A stretch of 64,000 nt of DNA from Acanthococcus lagerstroemiae. Its lineage: Eukaryota > Arthropoda > Insecta > Hemiptera > Eriococcidae. The notes under the pieces are model-generated. The model saw only the letters and a list, made by a program, of their open reading frames with translations, was not told the origin of the DNA and did no database searches. The translations under genes were made by a program, and so were the position numbers. Every line of letters begins with the position of its first letter. Positions within the stretch are counted from its first letter, which is position 1. Location of the stretch: NCBI GenBank assembly GCA_031841125.1, contig CM063109.1:24089321-24153320 (forward strand), given 5' to 3'. Positions 34,590-45,700 of the stretch are shown here, piece by piece.

Positions 34590-35220
34590 GACCATTTTTA
34601 TTTCAATCTAATAAATTATTTTTCTAAAATGTTTAGGCAGGATTTCAGACTTTTAGTTTCAGTCGTTCTTTTCAGCTTTCAGGTTTCAGGTGCCTAAATT
34701 TGTAGAGGGCGACTCTTCCGCGCTGGCAGTCCGAATGGGTATTGGGGTGTCGGGTCTCGGCTCTCGGGTGTCCACTTGGATGCTGTTACGCAAAATAGAA
34801 CCAAAAGCGACATTTGTTGACAAAATGAGTTATTAGTATCGTTGGAAAGAGCGTAAAAAGCAGAATTTTTCAAAATTGGACCGCCGATACAAAAATGTGT
34901 ACCCACACCCACGTTGAAAAGAGCTTACTATCAATAAACGCTATGTCATATAGTTTCTATATGGCTCTCGAACTTCGAATCACGTGTTCTCAAAAAAGAG
35001 AGATTTTATCGCTTTTGTTTTTGTTTTGCTTAACAGCATCCACTCATCTAAGGGACTCGCAGTCGTGACTTGTGAGTGTAAGAATATAGTCTTTGAAAAA
35101 ATACCTAATTGCAGTGAGTTTAGAATCTCTTTTTTCTAGTTAGAATGTTATAGGACAAAAAATCGAAAACGCAGGTCATTAATTTATTGACAGTTTGGCA
35201 TACTGGAAATCATCATTCAA
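34590..35220. other. No recognised feature
   Basis: AT-rich spacer. A minus-strand 72-codon frame at 34694-34912 has no known domain. Confidence 0.4.
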
Positions 35221-35223
35221 TTA

Positions 35224-35674
35224 CAGTGAAAACTGTCTATAATGGACTCATATAATCTGGAAAACCTGTCACTGTGAAAAAAAAAACATGTGGTCCGTTG
35301 AGACAACCTGTGTATTTCAATGTATAATCTGGAAACTAACGTAGAAGTGGAATCTAAAAATGTACAAAAAAACTGTGTAAAATGGAAATTGGCACTTGTA
35401 TTTTATTGATTTTTCCATGTTAGCATAGGTTTATTCCAGGTAGAATAATTTTATTTCATTATCTGCCGTACTGCACTGCACAAAATTCTTTGCTCATATA
35501 AGTGAACTGTATCATCCTCGCCAGTAGTGTTCAGATGTACAGTAGGTACATGCATCACAAATACAATATTGTATAGACTTTTTTTTTTGGTTCACCTGCC
35601 TAATGTGAAAAACCTGTCACTATGGGAATTTTTGGAGTGGTCCGTTGAGTTTCCACTATAGACAAGTTTCACTA
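35224..35674. mobile_element. pogo/Tigger-type MITE
   Basis: The left end CAGTGAAAACTGTCTATAATGGA follows a TA, and the right end CCACTATAGACAAGTTTCACT is its imperfect complement. Inside, GGTCCGTTGAGACAACCTG and GTGGTCCGTTGAGTTTCC are also inverted. These CAGTGAAA...CTATAA termini with TA target sites are typical of pogo/Tigger elements. No transposase was seen. Confidence 0.75.
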
Positions 35675-35907
35675 CCATAAATAATCGAGAAATTAATACG
35701 CAAATCATATTTTTAATAGAAATTACCCCTAAGGATGATCAAACTGAACAAGGCTCTTGTTCTGTTCTTTTTGGTTTTTCAAAATAAAAATCGACTTTCA
35801 GTTCTGTTCTGATTCTCAATTCCTAAACCGTTCGCTTCTAAAGTCTGCTGAAACCCAACGAACATATACAACATGCAACCCGCAATACATCGCTAATTAG
35901 TTCTGGT

Positions 35908-36287
35908 CAAGGCCACAGCGGGGGGTGTCACCCCCTTCTCGTCATTTTTCATTCGGCAATTTTGGCAAAATTTTTGAAACTGATATTTCTTTGACACACC
36001 GATTTTACAATTCTTTTTATAAATGCCGAATGAAAAAGTTGGAAAAATTCGACAAGTCGGAAGCTTTTTTTCTGCTTTTATAGCTTATTTAGCAGCTCAG
36101 GTTTCAGAGGTTGAGAATTTTCAGTGAAGAAGTTGGAAAAATCCGAAAAGTCAAAAGCCTTTTTTTTGCTTCGACGGTTCATAAAGTCGGAAGAATGTGA
36201 CACTACAATTTCTATTTGGCAAGTAATTCGGCATTTTCATAATCCACCACCCCCCCCCCCCAATAAAAATCGCTCAAACCGACCCTG
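35908..36287. mobile_element. hAT-like MITE, 380 bp
   Basis: Ends CAAGGCCACAGCGG and CCGACCCTG, with 8-bp flanks GTTCTGGT (35900-35907) and GTTCGGGT (36288-36295) that differ at one base. Internal direct repeats AAAAGTTGGAAAAATTCG / AGAAGTTGGAAAAATCCG occur at 36030 and 36128. A C-run lies before the right end. Inverted terminal matching is short, so confidence is moderate. Confidence 0.5.
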
Positions 36288-36295
36288 GTTCGGGT

Positions 36296-38218
36296 GAACG
36301 AGAGGTATGGTGTGCGAAGTGGTGTATCATATTACTGACGTGAAAATGCTTTTTGCCCCTCAGAGAGTACTGTATAGGTTAGTTGGAACAGACTTTAATT
36401 TGATCCGTTCTCTTCCATTGATTGATGCGTTTCCTTTTTTTCCTATAGGAAAATCATGAAAATTCCATAAAAATGACAGGTTCTCCTCATAATAGGGAAC
36501 CATTTCAGGCATTTGATTTCAATCCTCTTTCCATTCAGTAAAAATGATCAGTTCCGGTTCCGTTTCTTCAGTTCCGTTTGTTTTTTTTCGACAATTCTTA
36601 CTTACTTCACGCGACCATAACTTATAATGACTAGTAACCTCATAAGGGCACATTCACGAACTTTCAAAAAAGTTCAAGTTCAGTTCATTGCAGAAACAAT
36701 GCCGTTCAGTTCACTTTACAGAACAGATCATTCAACTTCACGTTCAGTTCACTTCCCGATAACTAGATCACATTCAGTTTACTTCACTCGTTTAATTCTC
36801 ATTCACTTTTATGCTCATTAAGTACCTCAATAATTGAGGTAATGAGTGGAAAAACAATTATCCCAAAAAGTGCATTTTCGGAAAAACGCGTTCAGATATT
36901 TCTACTTGGAAATGGTAACACGTATTGCTTTAAGACTTTAGCCCCATCTGTGAGGAAGATGTGGTACAAAAATTTTGTAAAACGTTTCACAAAACATCAA
37001 ATTTTGGAACTTGCAAAATGGGAAGGCAGTAAAACCTGGGGCGATCAGAGATGGGCAAAATTAGAAAGCAAATAATGATTCGATTACAAGTCATTCTAAA
37101 ATCTTTCAAAAATCACGATTTTAATTAAAAAATCATTTTTTTCATGATTGAAAATTATGTTGAAAATCGTTTTTACATGATTTTTGTAATTTTAAGATCA
37201 AAGACACCCTGGAAAAAATAATTAAATCAAAAATAAGCTGCTTCTCAAAATCATGATTGTAGAATCGAAAATAAAATAATTTAAAACTAGGTAATAACTA
37301 ATACCTAATTATTACTGATTTTAAGACATATTTTTTGATTTTTCAATTTTTGATTTTGCTCATTTCAGGATGTGATATAAATGATACACCAAATGTAAAA
37401 ATGGCACAAAATGAAACTCAAACCTCGATAAAAGCCTATCATAACTTTCAAACTGAAATGATAAAAACAAATTCGAACTTTTCTTCGTCATCGGATACCG
37501 GATATAGGAAGCAATTCTGAAAAAGACAATGAGAAATGTATGAAAATTTAGTATTATCCACCTCCTAGTGCTTGAATTATTTTCCTGCTCTCAGTGCGGT
37601 AACTGCGTGAAGAGATAAGCAAAAAAACTTCGAATTTTGAATTTTTTGAGTTGATCCTTTTACTTCTTTATATTGAAAGAAAAAGTATGTTACCAGCTTC
37701 CAAAATTTACCACTTGTTGATTTCTCGGATCAATGACCATCTTGAAATCATTTAATATTCTATACCGAGTCATACTCGTAAGTTCATTGAATTATTAACG
37801 AACGAATTTTCGGTTTCTTATGCTCGCTAACCCATCAGGATTTGTTAAGATTATAACACCGATATTTATCACGACTCATCAAGATTCTATTTTAAAATTC
37901 CTTAGGTCCTTGTTTAGATGTTAAATTAGTTTAGACTGAGTAAACACTCGGTAAAAACAACGTCTTGAGATAGTAGTATTGAAACTCATTAAAAGACATA
38001 GTAAGCCTCTTCATAACAGAGTTTAATAGCGTATTTACGGGGAATTGAATATGCAATTTCATAAACATACAAATTAATACTGAAAAACAATGCAGGATGT
38101 ACAAAAAGATAATCAATCCCTTCTATCTTTCTAACAAAACATTAAGTCGGATCGACGCGGGATAAACAAGAAAGATGTAGTCATTTTTTTATCAATGATT
38201 TGTTTTTCTTACGAAGTA
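36296..38218. other. Repeat-like AT-rich DNA, no gene
   Basis: 36627-36790 is rich in GTTCAGTTCA/TTCACTTC motifs, as in sub-terminal regions of hAT elements. CAGAGATGGGCAAAATTAGA at 37047 and ATTTTGCTCATTTCAG ending near 37369 may be worn inverted termini of an ATCATTTT-rich MITE, but the flanks do not match well. Nothing firmer can be said. Confidence 0.35.
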
Positions 38219-38545
38219 CTAGGGGGCTTCGCCCCCTGGCCGATTCGCCGCCCAAACCCCCGCCGTCACAGTCCTCAGGGTTTGGTCTGAAACTTTTGTT
38301 CCTGAGTTGAGATTTGCCTTGTGCTTCTTTTGCTCCCCCTCTATCGGCAGTCCTCAATCTTCCACCATGAACCCCCTTCCATCCTTTCTTCATCACGAGC
38401 CTCCTCCTCCTCCACCACGACCCCCTCGTTGACCATAGTTGCTCTCCGCCTTCACGGCCACACCTCAACAGTCGCAGCCCTCCTCAGCCACAAATTCCTC
38501 CCCCACAATGGCCATAGTCCTTCACCTAAAAAAAAAAAAAGGCAA
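38219..38545 (-). mobile_element. Helitron 3' end (minus strand)
   Basis: On the minus strand a perfect 7-bp-stem hairpin AGGGGGC-GAA-GCCCCCT (38221-38237) is followed by CTAG and a T, the classic Helitron 3' terminus. Upstream, GC-rich CCTCC/ACCACGA-type sequence to about 38545 contrasts with the flanks and is probably part of the element. The 5' end was not located. Confidence 0.7.
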
Positions 38546-38599
38546 CCCCGGGAAAATTGAGCAATTAAGGGGCAGGGTAGGCAACCTGCAGCGACTTGT

Positions 38600-38830
38600 G
38601 ATCTTCAAGATTTTGGGTAATTATGTCATTTTATGTCTTTTTATGTCTTATTATGTCAGTTATGTCTTAAAACTTAGAGATATTTTATGTTAGAACAGAT
38701 TATGTCCTTGAAAGTAACTGATCTGCCCCTCCAATTTTTCTAATGAGTTGTTTTGTTTTTTAATATATAGATAGTTATGCCATTATTTGTCTTTTTATGT
38801 CTTATTATGTCTGTTATGGCTTAGACAAAG
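38600..38830. repeat. Direct repeat of TTATGTC-rich unit
   Basis: A segment of CATTTTATGTCTTTTTATGTCTTATTATGTC type occurs at 38620-38665 and again at 38778-38820, each near a TTTTAATATATAGA. It could be the inside of the Helitron or a separate minisatellite. Confidence 0.5.
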
Positions 38831-38999
38831 GCCGGGATTTAGATATCAGGCTCCTTGGAGTTTTTTTCCAGGAGGGGGGAGGGGAGGAGGAGTTTTGGTT
38901 TTTAATATATAGAGAGATATTTACATCATAGCCCCTTCAACAGTTGGGACAGGCAAACTGGGATAGGCAAGCATATTAACATATTGTCAGCTTATCAGG

Positions 39000-40857
39000 A
39001 TGGATTGCCTATCATCGGTAAAAGGGTGTCACGTGTCAATGTCGTGTACATTTTCTTAGACGCGAGGATGTATCGACTTGAAGATGTTGAACACTGAATA
39101 TTTTTTAACGATTGAAAATATTATATTAAAACACGGTCAACTTCTCGATATTTCTTATTACACAAAGCAATAATTCTTTATGCAGTTGGAAGTTCCCGGA
39201 AAAGAATGTACATTCGTTGGTCATTCGAAAGTCATCAATAGAACATAAATACGATATGTAGAACATCTGTTACATTTTCAAGAGTTTGAAGTTCATATGA
39301 CAAGCTGTAGAGTTAACTTTTTTATGCAGATTCGAAAAACTTTTCAAAAACGAAGGGACACTTCTTCGAGACGCGTAAGTGTATGGAGCATGAAGGGTGA
39401 AAATATAGGAACTTCTAGATCGACCAGATTTGCTATGGGAGAAGCATGAAACAGTGTACGAATAGTTTGCGACGGGGTTAATGAAAATAAAATGATGGGT
39501 GAAGTATTATGTTTTTGTGCAATAATATTAATAATTTTCAAATCTGAAATTTCAGTCAGCGAATTTCCACAATAAAAAGCTCTGAAACAGCTAAGTGCGT
39601 CGTTTGTACAATAATTAGAAAGGAAGTACCTTTGCCAGTGTTTGACGATATATTTGTACATGCTGTACAAGCCATATAAAAATTTATTCGTTCGTATATT
39701 AAGGTAGCGTACACAACTTGGATTTTATTGCGAGTAATGTTGTACTTAAATTTTGAGAAGTAATAGGGTATGTAAGTTAAGTACGAACATAAACGGAAGC
39801 TCATAAGTTTTGAATAAAAGCGCGGCATAAAAAAATCGTAAAATTTTATGAACCGTATGTATCAGCCGTATGGTGCCCTCTGCAAATACTAATATTGAGG
39901 TGTTGTTCCACTTTTATTTCCAGGTTTTCCCTTTCACCTGATAACGTATTATTAGGGTACAGTATCAGTTTTATTCGCAGATGAAGACTTTGTATTTTTG
40001 GGTAACGGCGGGCAATAAAAATGTACCGATTTTATTGGTTCATGGGCAGAAATATAGGAAAAAGAGAAGCTAAATATCGCACGCGTTGACGCTATCGGAG
40101 GAGAGGTGTGCTTGGAGTATATTTCAGCAGAAAATCTGCACCTACAGTTTTGTAAGCGCATTCTGAAATTTGGCATATTGGGACCTCCAATCCAAGTAAC
40201 AGAAATCTTGTAACCGTTTTGGAAAACTGGTGTTTCCGGTGTTAATTTCCATTTTTGCTTCAAATTCAAAGTACATCGAAAATAAAGCTTATATAATTTC
40301 GTGTAAAATTGTTTTATCATGGCATTTTGCTATTTAAACCTACTCATAAAATTTTGTCTATCTTCGTGTTATGGATGCCGGCAAATAGGGTGAAAATGAA
40401 CAGATTTTGAGGGTTTTGTTGAATATCTTTCATATGACCTTTAGGAACAATACTGGCGCTGAAGAAGAAAAAATCCACTGCCGAGTGCCTTTTTTTTTAA
40501 AAGCTCAAAGTTTGTTTGCCTTCCTCACTTTATGGGGTGAAGATGAACTAGTATATTTTTGCATGATAATTCTCTCTGAAGCGATGTAAGGGAAAAGGTA
40601 AATAAATTTTTATGTTTTGAAAAAGATCGCGAGAAAATTCGTGAAAACCAGAAAAAACAATGCCTTTAGTAGGAACTTAATAAAAATTATTCCAAATTAT
40701 ATCATCTATATATTAAAAGAAACTAATACGAGTCCGGCTGATTTGCTTCATTTTTATTTTAATGAAAGGTATTTATATGTAGATATGTCATCAAGTATTA
40801 GAATTCACTTAACTTTGACCCTACTCAAGTTATACTTAAACGCGACTTAATTCATAA
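39000..40857. other. No recognised feature
   Basis: AT-rich DNA. Minus-strand frames at 39344-39828 and 39952-40320 (up to 122 codons) lack known domains or splice support. Confidence 0.4.
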
Positions 40858-41141
40858 TTTTTCCAAGCTTTTCCTCCACTCAAAGATCTATATCTCAGGT
40901 TCTAATTGAGGCACAGAATTTGTTTTGCTCTAAGAACACTCACTGGATCAAGACCTTTCATTTGAGTTTTTGACCACTCAAATCAGTTGAGTCTGAGGAC
41001 AGTTAAGAGTGGACATTCAACTTGACTTTTGATATTTTCAAGATTTTTCTTGACTAAAAGATCTATATCTCAGGTTCTAATTGAGGTAAAGAATTTGTTT
41101 TGCTCTAAGAACACTTACTGGATCAAGACCTTTCATTTGAG
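40858..41141. repeat. Tandem duplication, about 175-bp period
   Basis: The block AAAGATCTATATCTCAGG ... CTAAGAACACT(C/T)ACTGGATCAAGACC ... TTCATTTGAG occurs at 40858-40966 and again at 41033-41141 with few differences. The second copy lies directly upstream of the small ORF starting at 41161. Confidence 0.9.
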
Positions 41142-41160
41142 CTTAATTCACTTATTGCGC

Positions 41161-41343
41161 ATGGACGAACCAATCTTGGAAGAAGTGAACAGTCTGGAAA
41201 TTGTAGGTGAATCTGACTCTCAGGCTCAGGAAGATCTGATGCGGGCTGTAAAAGAAGCAGAAATCATACTGGAAATAGACTCTGACTGTCTCGCGGAAGT
41301 AAGAGCGTTTCTTCCGAATCTTTCTGTTGAAATACGTTCATAG
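41161..41343 (+). CDS. Small acidic ORF upstream of the CXC-tail gene
   Basis: 60 codons starting MDEPILEEVNSLEIVGES and ending LPNLSVEIRS. It is rich in Glu/Asp and Leu and has no known domain. It ends five bases before the next ATG at 41349, in a different frame. It could be a 5' exon of that gene: a GTGAAT donor at about 41204 and an AG at 41343 would join the frames, but this is speculative. It could also be a separate transposon ORF. Confidence 0.3.
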   Translation: MDEPILEEVNSLEIVGESDSQAQEDLMRAVKEAEIILEIDSDCLAEVRAFLPNLSVEIRS

Positions 41344-41348
41344 CTAAT

Positions 41349-42167
41349 ATGCACCATGTATTACAAAGTAATGTCCATGATGATGATGAGGCCGGTAGTA
41401 CGAGTACTCATCATGCGTCAATACTTGTGCAAGAGCAGAACAATAATGTCACTGTACCACTTAAAGAGGGCATGCTTACTCGCACAATGTCAACACGGCA
41501 GACAACCAGAAAGATGAAGGTAAGCATAAGGTACTCCCGGTTTCCTCTGCATCTCCAACTTATTGACTTTAATATACAACGCGTATCGCAGGATAATGAA
41601 GTGCGGCAAATTTCACGTACTCTCGATACGACGTCGACAAGGAAACGACGTATACGTAGCTCTACTCACGATGAGGAAAGTACCGTAAGTGATCAATCTG
41701 AGCATCCGGCTTTGAAGGTCCGAAAAATTGCCGCGCGTAATGTCCAGAAGCAAGCAGACAAGATGGTGGCGCGAGGTTGCGGCCTTTTCCCGCCTCTCAA
41801 AGTTGGAGATAATGCGCTTCTGCCCATACCAGAATTTGATCGGGGCCGCGGTAATCCAGCCAATATGCTTGTAGTGGTGCTGGACTCAACAGATAACAGG
41901 TTTGTTGTTGGTTCAAAACATGGGATACTGAATCGAACACTGGAACGAAATGCCTTGCAGCTCACCAAATGTCAAACACTCTCTCCTTCCGATGTGCCCC
42001 CTGACGAATGTTCACTCTGCGAATTAGTTCGGAAGGATTCTGTGGGTACAGGTCAGGGGTACAAGCGTTGTTCTTGTCGTGGTAAATGCCGATCTTGTAC
42101 TTGTGCGAAAGCAGGCTATAAATGCAATTCCGCATGTCATCCGGGTCATTCACGTGAGAATCACTAG
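41349..42167 (+). CDS. KRBA2-like integrase C-terminal tail protein (Cys-rich, no integrase)
   Basis: An open frame of 272 codons without interruption, unusual for this window. The N-terminal ~130 residues are Ser/Thr/Arg-rich with no known fold. Residues ~135-150 (AARNVQKQADKMVARG), a small beta domain at ~150-200 (VGDNALLPIPEFDRGRGNPANM; FVVGSKHGIL) and ~215-270 (CELVRKDSVGTGQGYKRCSC, then CSCRGKCRSCTCAKAGYKC, then CHPGH) match, in order, the region after the integrase core in KRBA2/SCAND3-type transposon-derived proteins. The integrase itself is absent. A possible 72-bp in-frame intron (GTAAGC at 41520 to CGCAG at 41591) would remove 24 residues without a frame change. It may be a domesticated fragment or a non-autonomous element. 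The TAG stop follows ENH. Confidence 0.6.
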   Translation: MHHVLQSNVHDDDEAGSTSTHHASILVQEQNNNVTVPLKEGMLTRTMSTRQTTRKMKVSIRYSRFPLHLQLIDFNIQRVSQDNEVRQISRTLDTTSTRKRRIRSSTHDEESTVSDQSEHPALKVRKIAARNVQKQADKMVARGCGLFPPLKVGDNALLPIPEFDRGRGNPANMLVVVLDSTDNRFVVGSKHGILNRTLERNALQLTKCQTLSPSDVPPDECSLCELVRKDSVGTGQGYKRCSCRGKCRSCTCAKAGYKCNSACHPGHSRENH

Positions 42168-42299
42168 TTGTACCCATTCGCATAACTTACTTAAATAGGT
42201 ACTAATTTAATTATATCATTGACTGTGTTATATAATAATGACTATTTTTCAATAAAACCGGAACGTCACGGCTTCCCTCCCTAATTCTTGTTTTTCTAC

Positions 42300-42500
42300 G
42301 TGTTTTAGGCAATTACGCAATTTGAAAATACCACCTTTTTCACTGAAATGCTTATTACACGTAATGGGCAAGAGACACTTGCAAAATTCGTGAAATCTTG
42401 CTTATTTCACGTACTCGGCAACGGGGTTCCCGATTTCATGAATTCGGTAAATTTACTGCCGATTACGCGTAATCGGCAATTACGCGATTTAGGTGTAACA
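42300..42500. repeat. Inverted-repeat cluster with GCAATTACGCG motifs
   Basis: GGCAATTACGC occurs near 42308 and 42475, and a perfect 20-bp palindrome GCCGATTACGCGTAATCGGC occupies 42458-42477. The pattern suggests a small palindromic element or a terminus of the element carrying the CXC-tail ORF. Confidence 0.5.
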
Positions 42501-42536
42501 TGTATATGCATGAAAAAATTAAGTATAATGTACAAA

Positions 42537-42724
42537 ATTCGAAATACAATATCGTACCATTCCGTAAATTACTCAAAAATGAATATTAAACCATCTGTTT
42601 GTTTCGTTTAAGTTCGTGGACGCATATATTCATTCGAAATACAATTTCCTACTATTCCATAAATTACTCAAAAATGAGTATTAAGCCCACTATTTTTTTC
42701 GTTTGAGTTCGTGGACGCATATTC
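42537..42724. repeat. 95-bp tandem duplication
   Basis: Two adjacent copies of a unit beginning ATTCGAAATACAAT and ending AGTTCGTGGACGCATAT, about 85% alike by eye. Confidence 0.85.
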
Positions 42725-42729
42725 CTTTC

Positions 42730-45700
42730 TTTGTTTTCTCTTTTCTACACAATCCGTAGTCTTTGACGTTACTTGAATGTCGCGTCAAAAATAGAAAAGA
42801 AACTTCGTTCGAAATCGAACTCCATAAAAAGAAACGTCGATGAAAAATATTTTCGCGAAATTAAGTAATTTAATTCGGGGTGAAACTTTTCTTTCTCGGG
42901 ACAAAAAATAACTACGTGCTGCCAAGTAACCATAAAAATTAAGGAAAATTTCGGATATACTTCATCCTCGAATAAAAAATGGATTTTCAATTTTAATTCT
43001 AATTAAGAAGAAGAAAAAAGAAGAAAAAAAACAAGAAAGGGAAAAAATGAGAGAAAGAAAGAGAAAGAGGTCCCAGATGTTAAATTAATATAAAAATTCG
43101 AGGTTATCGTAAGTCAAAGGGGAACCTTTACACGTGGTACAAAATATCAACGTTTTGAAAGTTGAAATTGCGTCAGTTATATTGGTCTTTGGTTCCAGTA
43201 GGACTGAAATTCAATAAATATGCAAACAGTTCAGACAATCGGACGTACAGTATTTTCGTGCTTGTTTTCACGTGTCTTAATTTGAAATAATACTTTGAAC
43301 AGGAAAAACTGAAATGGTAAAAACGCCCCGACTCGAAACTTTTAGCATCGTGTCCTATTAACTCTGGGATCTGTATGACGCCGACCAATTATCGATATTC
43401 ATAGAGTTGTTCAATGGAGATGAACCAAACTGCAATTAATAACGGAGCAACCGAATCAGCGTATATGTACGATATTGTGCTTACTTTCACGCCCCGTTCC
43501 TTTTTACTGCACACTCAAAAAACCAACTCCTGGATCTGAAAGTGAGACAGAGAGACAGCTAGTTAGCGAACCAAAAGTCAGGCAGATGGAAATAATGGAA
43601 GACAAAGACATGAAGACAAGGATGTAAAGACATACAAAGATGTAAGAACAAGGAATAATGTAGGAGAGACCGGGGTAGGTTCTCACAAAATTCACTGTAA
43701 GCTCATTTTCTCTGATTCTTATTTTATTTTTATTTTTTTTCAAATGGGACTAACGGCGCATGAAACTTCATAGTATACTCTATGAATGGCGTGAGTTTCA
43801 AAAATATCAAAGAATTTAAACTTTTTCAAAATGCAAGTAGAAAAATTTGGTTTTTTCTTTGTCACAGCCTAATATAACTGTTTTTGAACGAGTTTTACTC
43901 TTTTTTTTGTGTGTGTGTCACAATACAACATTGGGCGTGTCAATTTACAACACTACTGTTCTAAAGTGACACAAAAAAATTAATTTTTTCGTTTTAAAAT
44001 TGTGAGGCGTGTATGAAATATTTTTATGCATGATGACCCCTCATTTTGTAGGTAATTATCCCCTCTTTCGAATGATATATTCAAAATTTCGATAAAACGC
44101 GCGCCAAGGAAAATAGAGCCAAAAACTTTTTTCTGTGTCAGAATACACCAAAAGTGCCCCTAGTTATATCGATGCACTATTTTGTGGTAAGTTATAGTGC
44201 TGGCAATTTTCTCATAACTTAACCCTGCTCTCACAGTATTTCATAGATACCTTCACCTTCAGACATTAGGTACTTAGGTATATTTATAATGTTGATTCAG
44301 AATTCCACAATTAGTCTCACTAACTAACTTCTGAACTTGTACTTATGATAGGTACTTCATAGTATAATTACATCAATGCATTACTCAAAGTTATCACACT
44401 TGCATAAGCATGTAGGACATAGGAAGAAAATTGAGACGCATCCACAGGAACTTAATAGATTGCGTCAGTTCTCAACACTGTCCTATCGACGCTGCTGGTG
44501 CAGCTGAACCGGCGAAATTAGAAATAAAACTGGAATAATAAATTCATCCATTTCATATGAGGAAAATACAAGTATTAAAGTTTTATGTAAACGCGTAACG
44601 TACACAGGATAAAAATACGTGGAAAACAAAATAGAATATTGATGATAAAGCATGTTGAAAGAACAATTTATCATGTTTTATCAGCAGAATTACCCGCGAG
44701 TATTATATTTTACCGTGCAGTTGCCCAAATAACGGATAATATTATCTTTGATATTATTTCAAAGCACGTGAACATAAGCTATTTTGCAATTTTATTACTT
44801 TTGCGCTTCTAACCTCCCATTGGTCTTAACTTATGCCCCTTTTACTCTCTATAAATAGGCGACAAAAATGGACGGTTCGGCCTGGTCTACGCGCACGCCG
44901 GTAGAATAAATTTTCAATCAAAGTTGACCGAGGGGCGAATGTTCCGTTTTCGGCAGCCGTACTCACGTGAAATACGAATTTCGAACATCTTAAGCTTGTC
45001 TACTGATTGTTAGAGGGTAGCAGTTGGTGAAGTATATTGCTGTGATTTGTAAAAATGTTTGCGAGGAGTCTTTTGGCTTCAAGTTTGGATTCCGTTTACT
45101 GTATTGACATTCCACATCCTCTTGTCAGACAGAAATTGATGATTTATTTGTGTTAAATGCAAGGAAACTCTTTCGGATTCGCATTATACACTGAAGTTGA
45201 TATGCTCTAAATATAACAACGGAAAAACATATTACAATTGAGAGATAAATCACATTTATAATGGTGTTGCGAGAATATCTCTCATAAGATGACCGAATTC
45301 CGGTAGATAAGTAGACACTTCGTACAATCTATTTTGTTCTTTAGCAATGCTCACCGAGTTACAAAATTTAGTACTATGGCTAAAGATGAAAATCTTACAT
45401 ATTTTTGCCACCATTTTTTCACTCGAAGAAGTCGAAGGGTCGGTAAAACGACTGAAAACGGAAAACCAGACGAAGCAAGCTCGTTACAGAAACCGGAAAT
45501 TCACACCTACTATGTCCACTACTGTACGGTGTTCAAGTTATGAGATTTTTCCGGTGTTTTCGCATATCGAAAACAAATCAAGGCTTGACCACATCTGGTT
45601 ATCTTCAACACATCTTACATTGTATGTAATTTTAGACCGTTATTCTACGCTTTAAAGTAGCGCTTGTATTTTTTTATCCTTCGTTTTCGGCTCGGTTTCT

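Noticed and set aside
37047..37369. MITE with CAGAGATGGGCAAAAT ends
   Set aside because: The right end differs at several positions and the flanks GGGGCGAT/GATGTGAT agree at only five of eight bases; kept only as a remark.
39344..40320. Minus-strand ORFs of 90-122 codons
   Set aside because: No recognised motif, no splice context, and composition like the surrounding AT-rich DNA.
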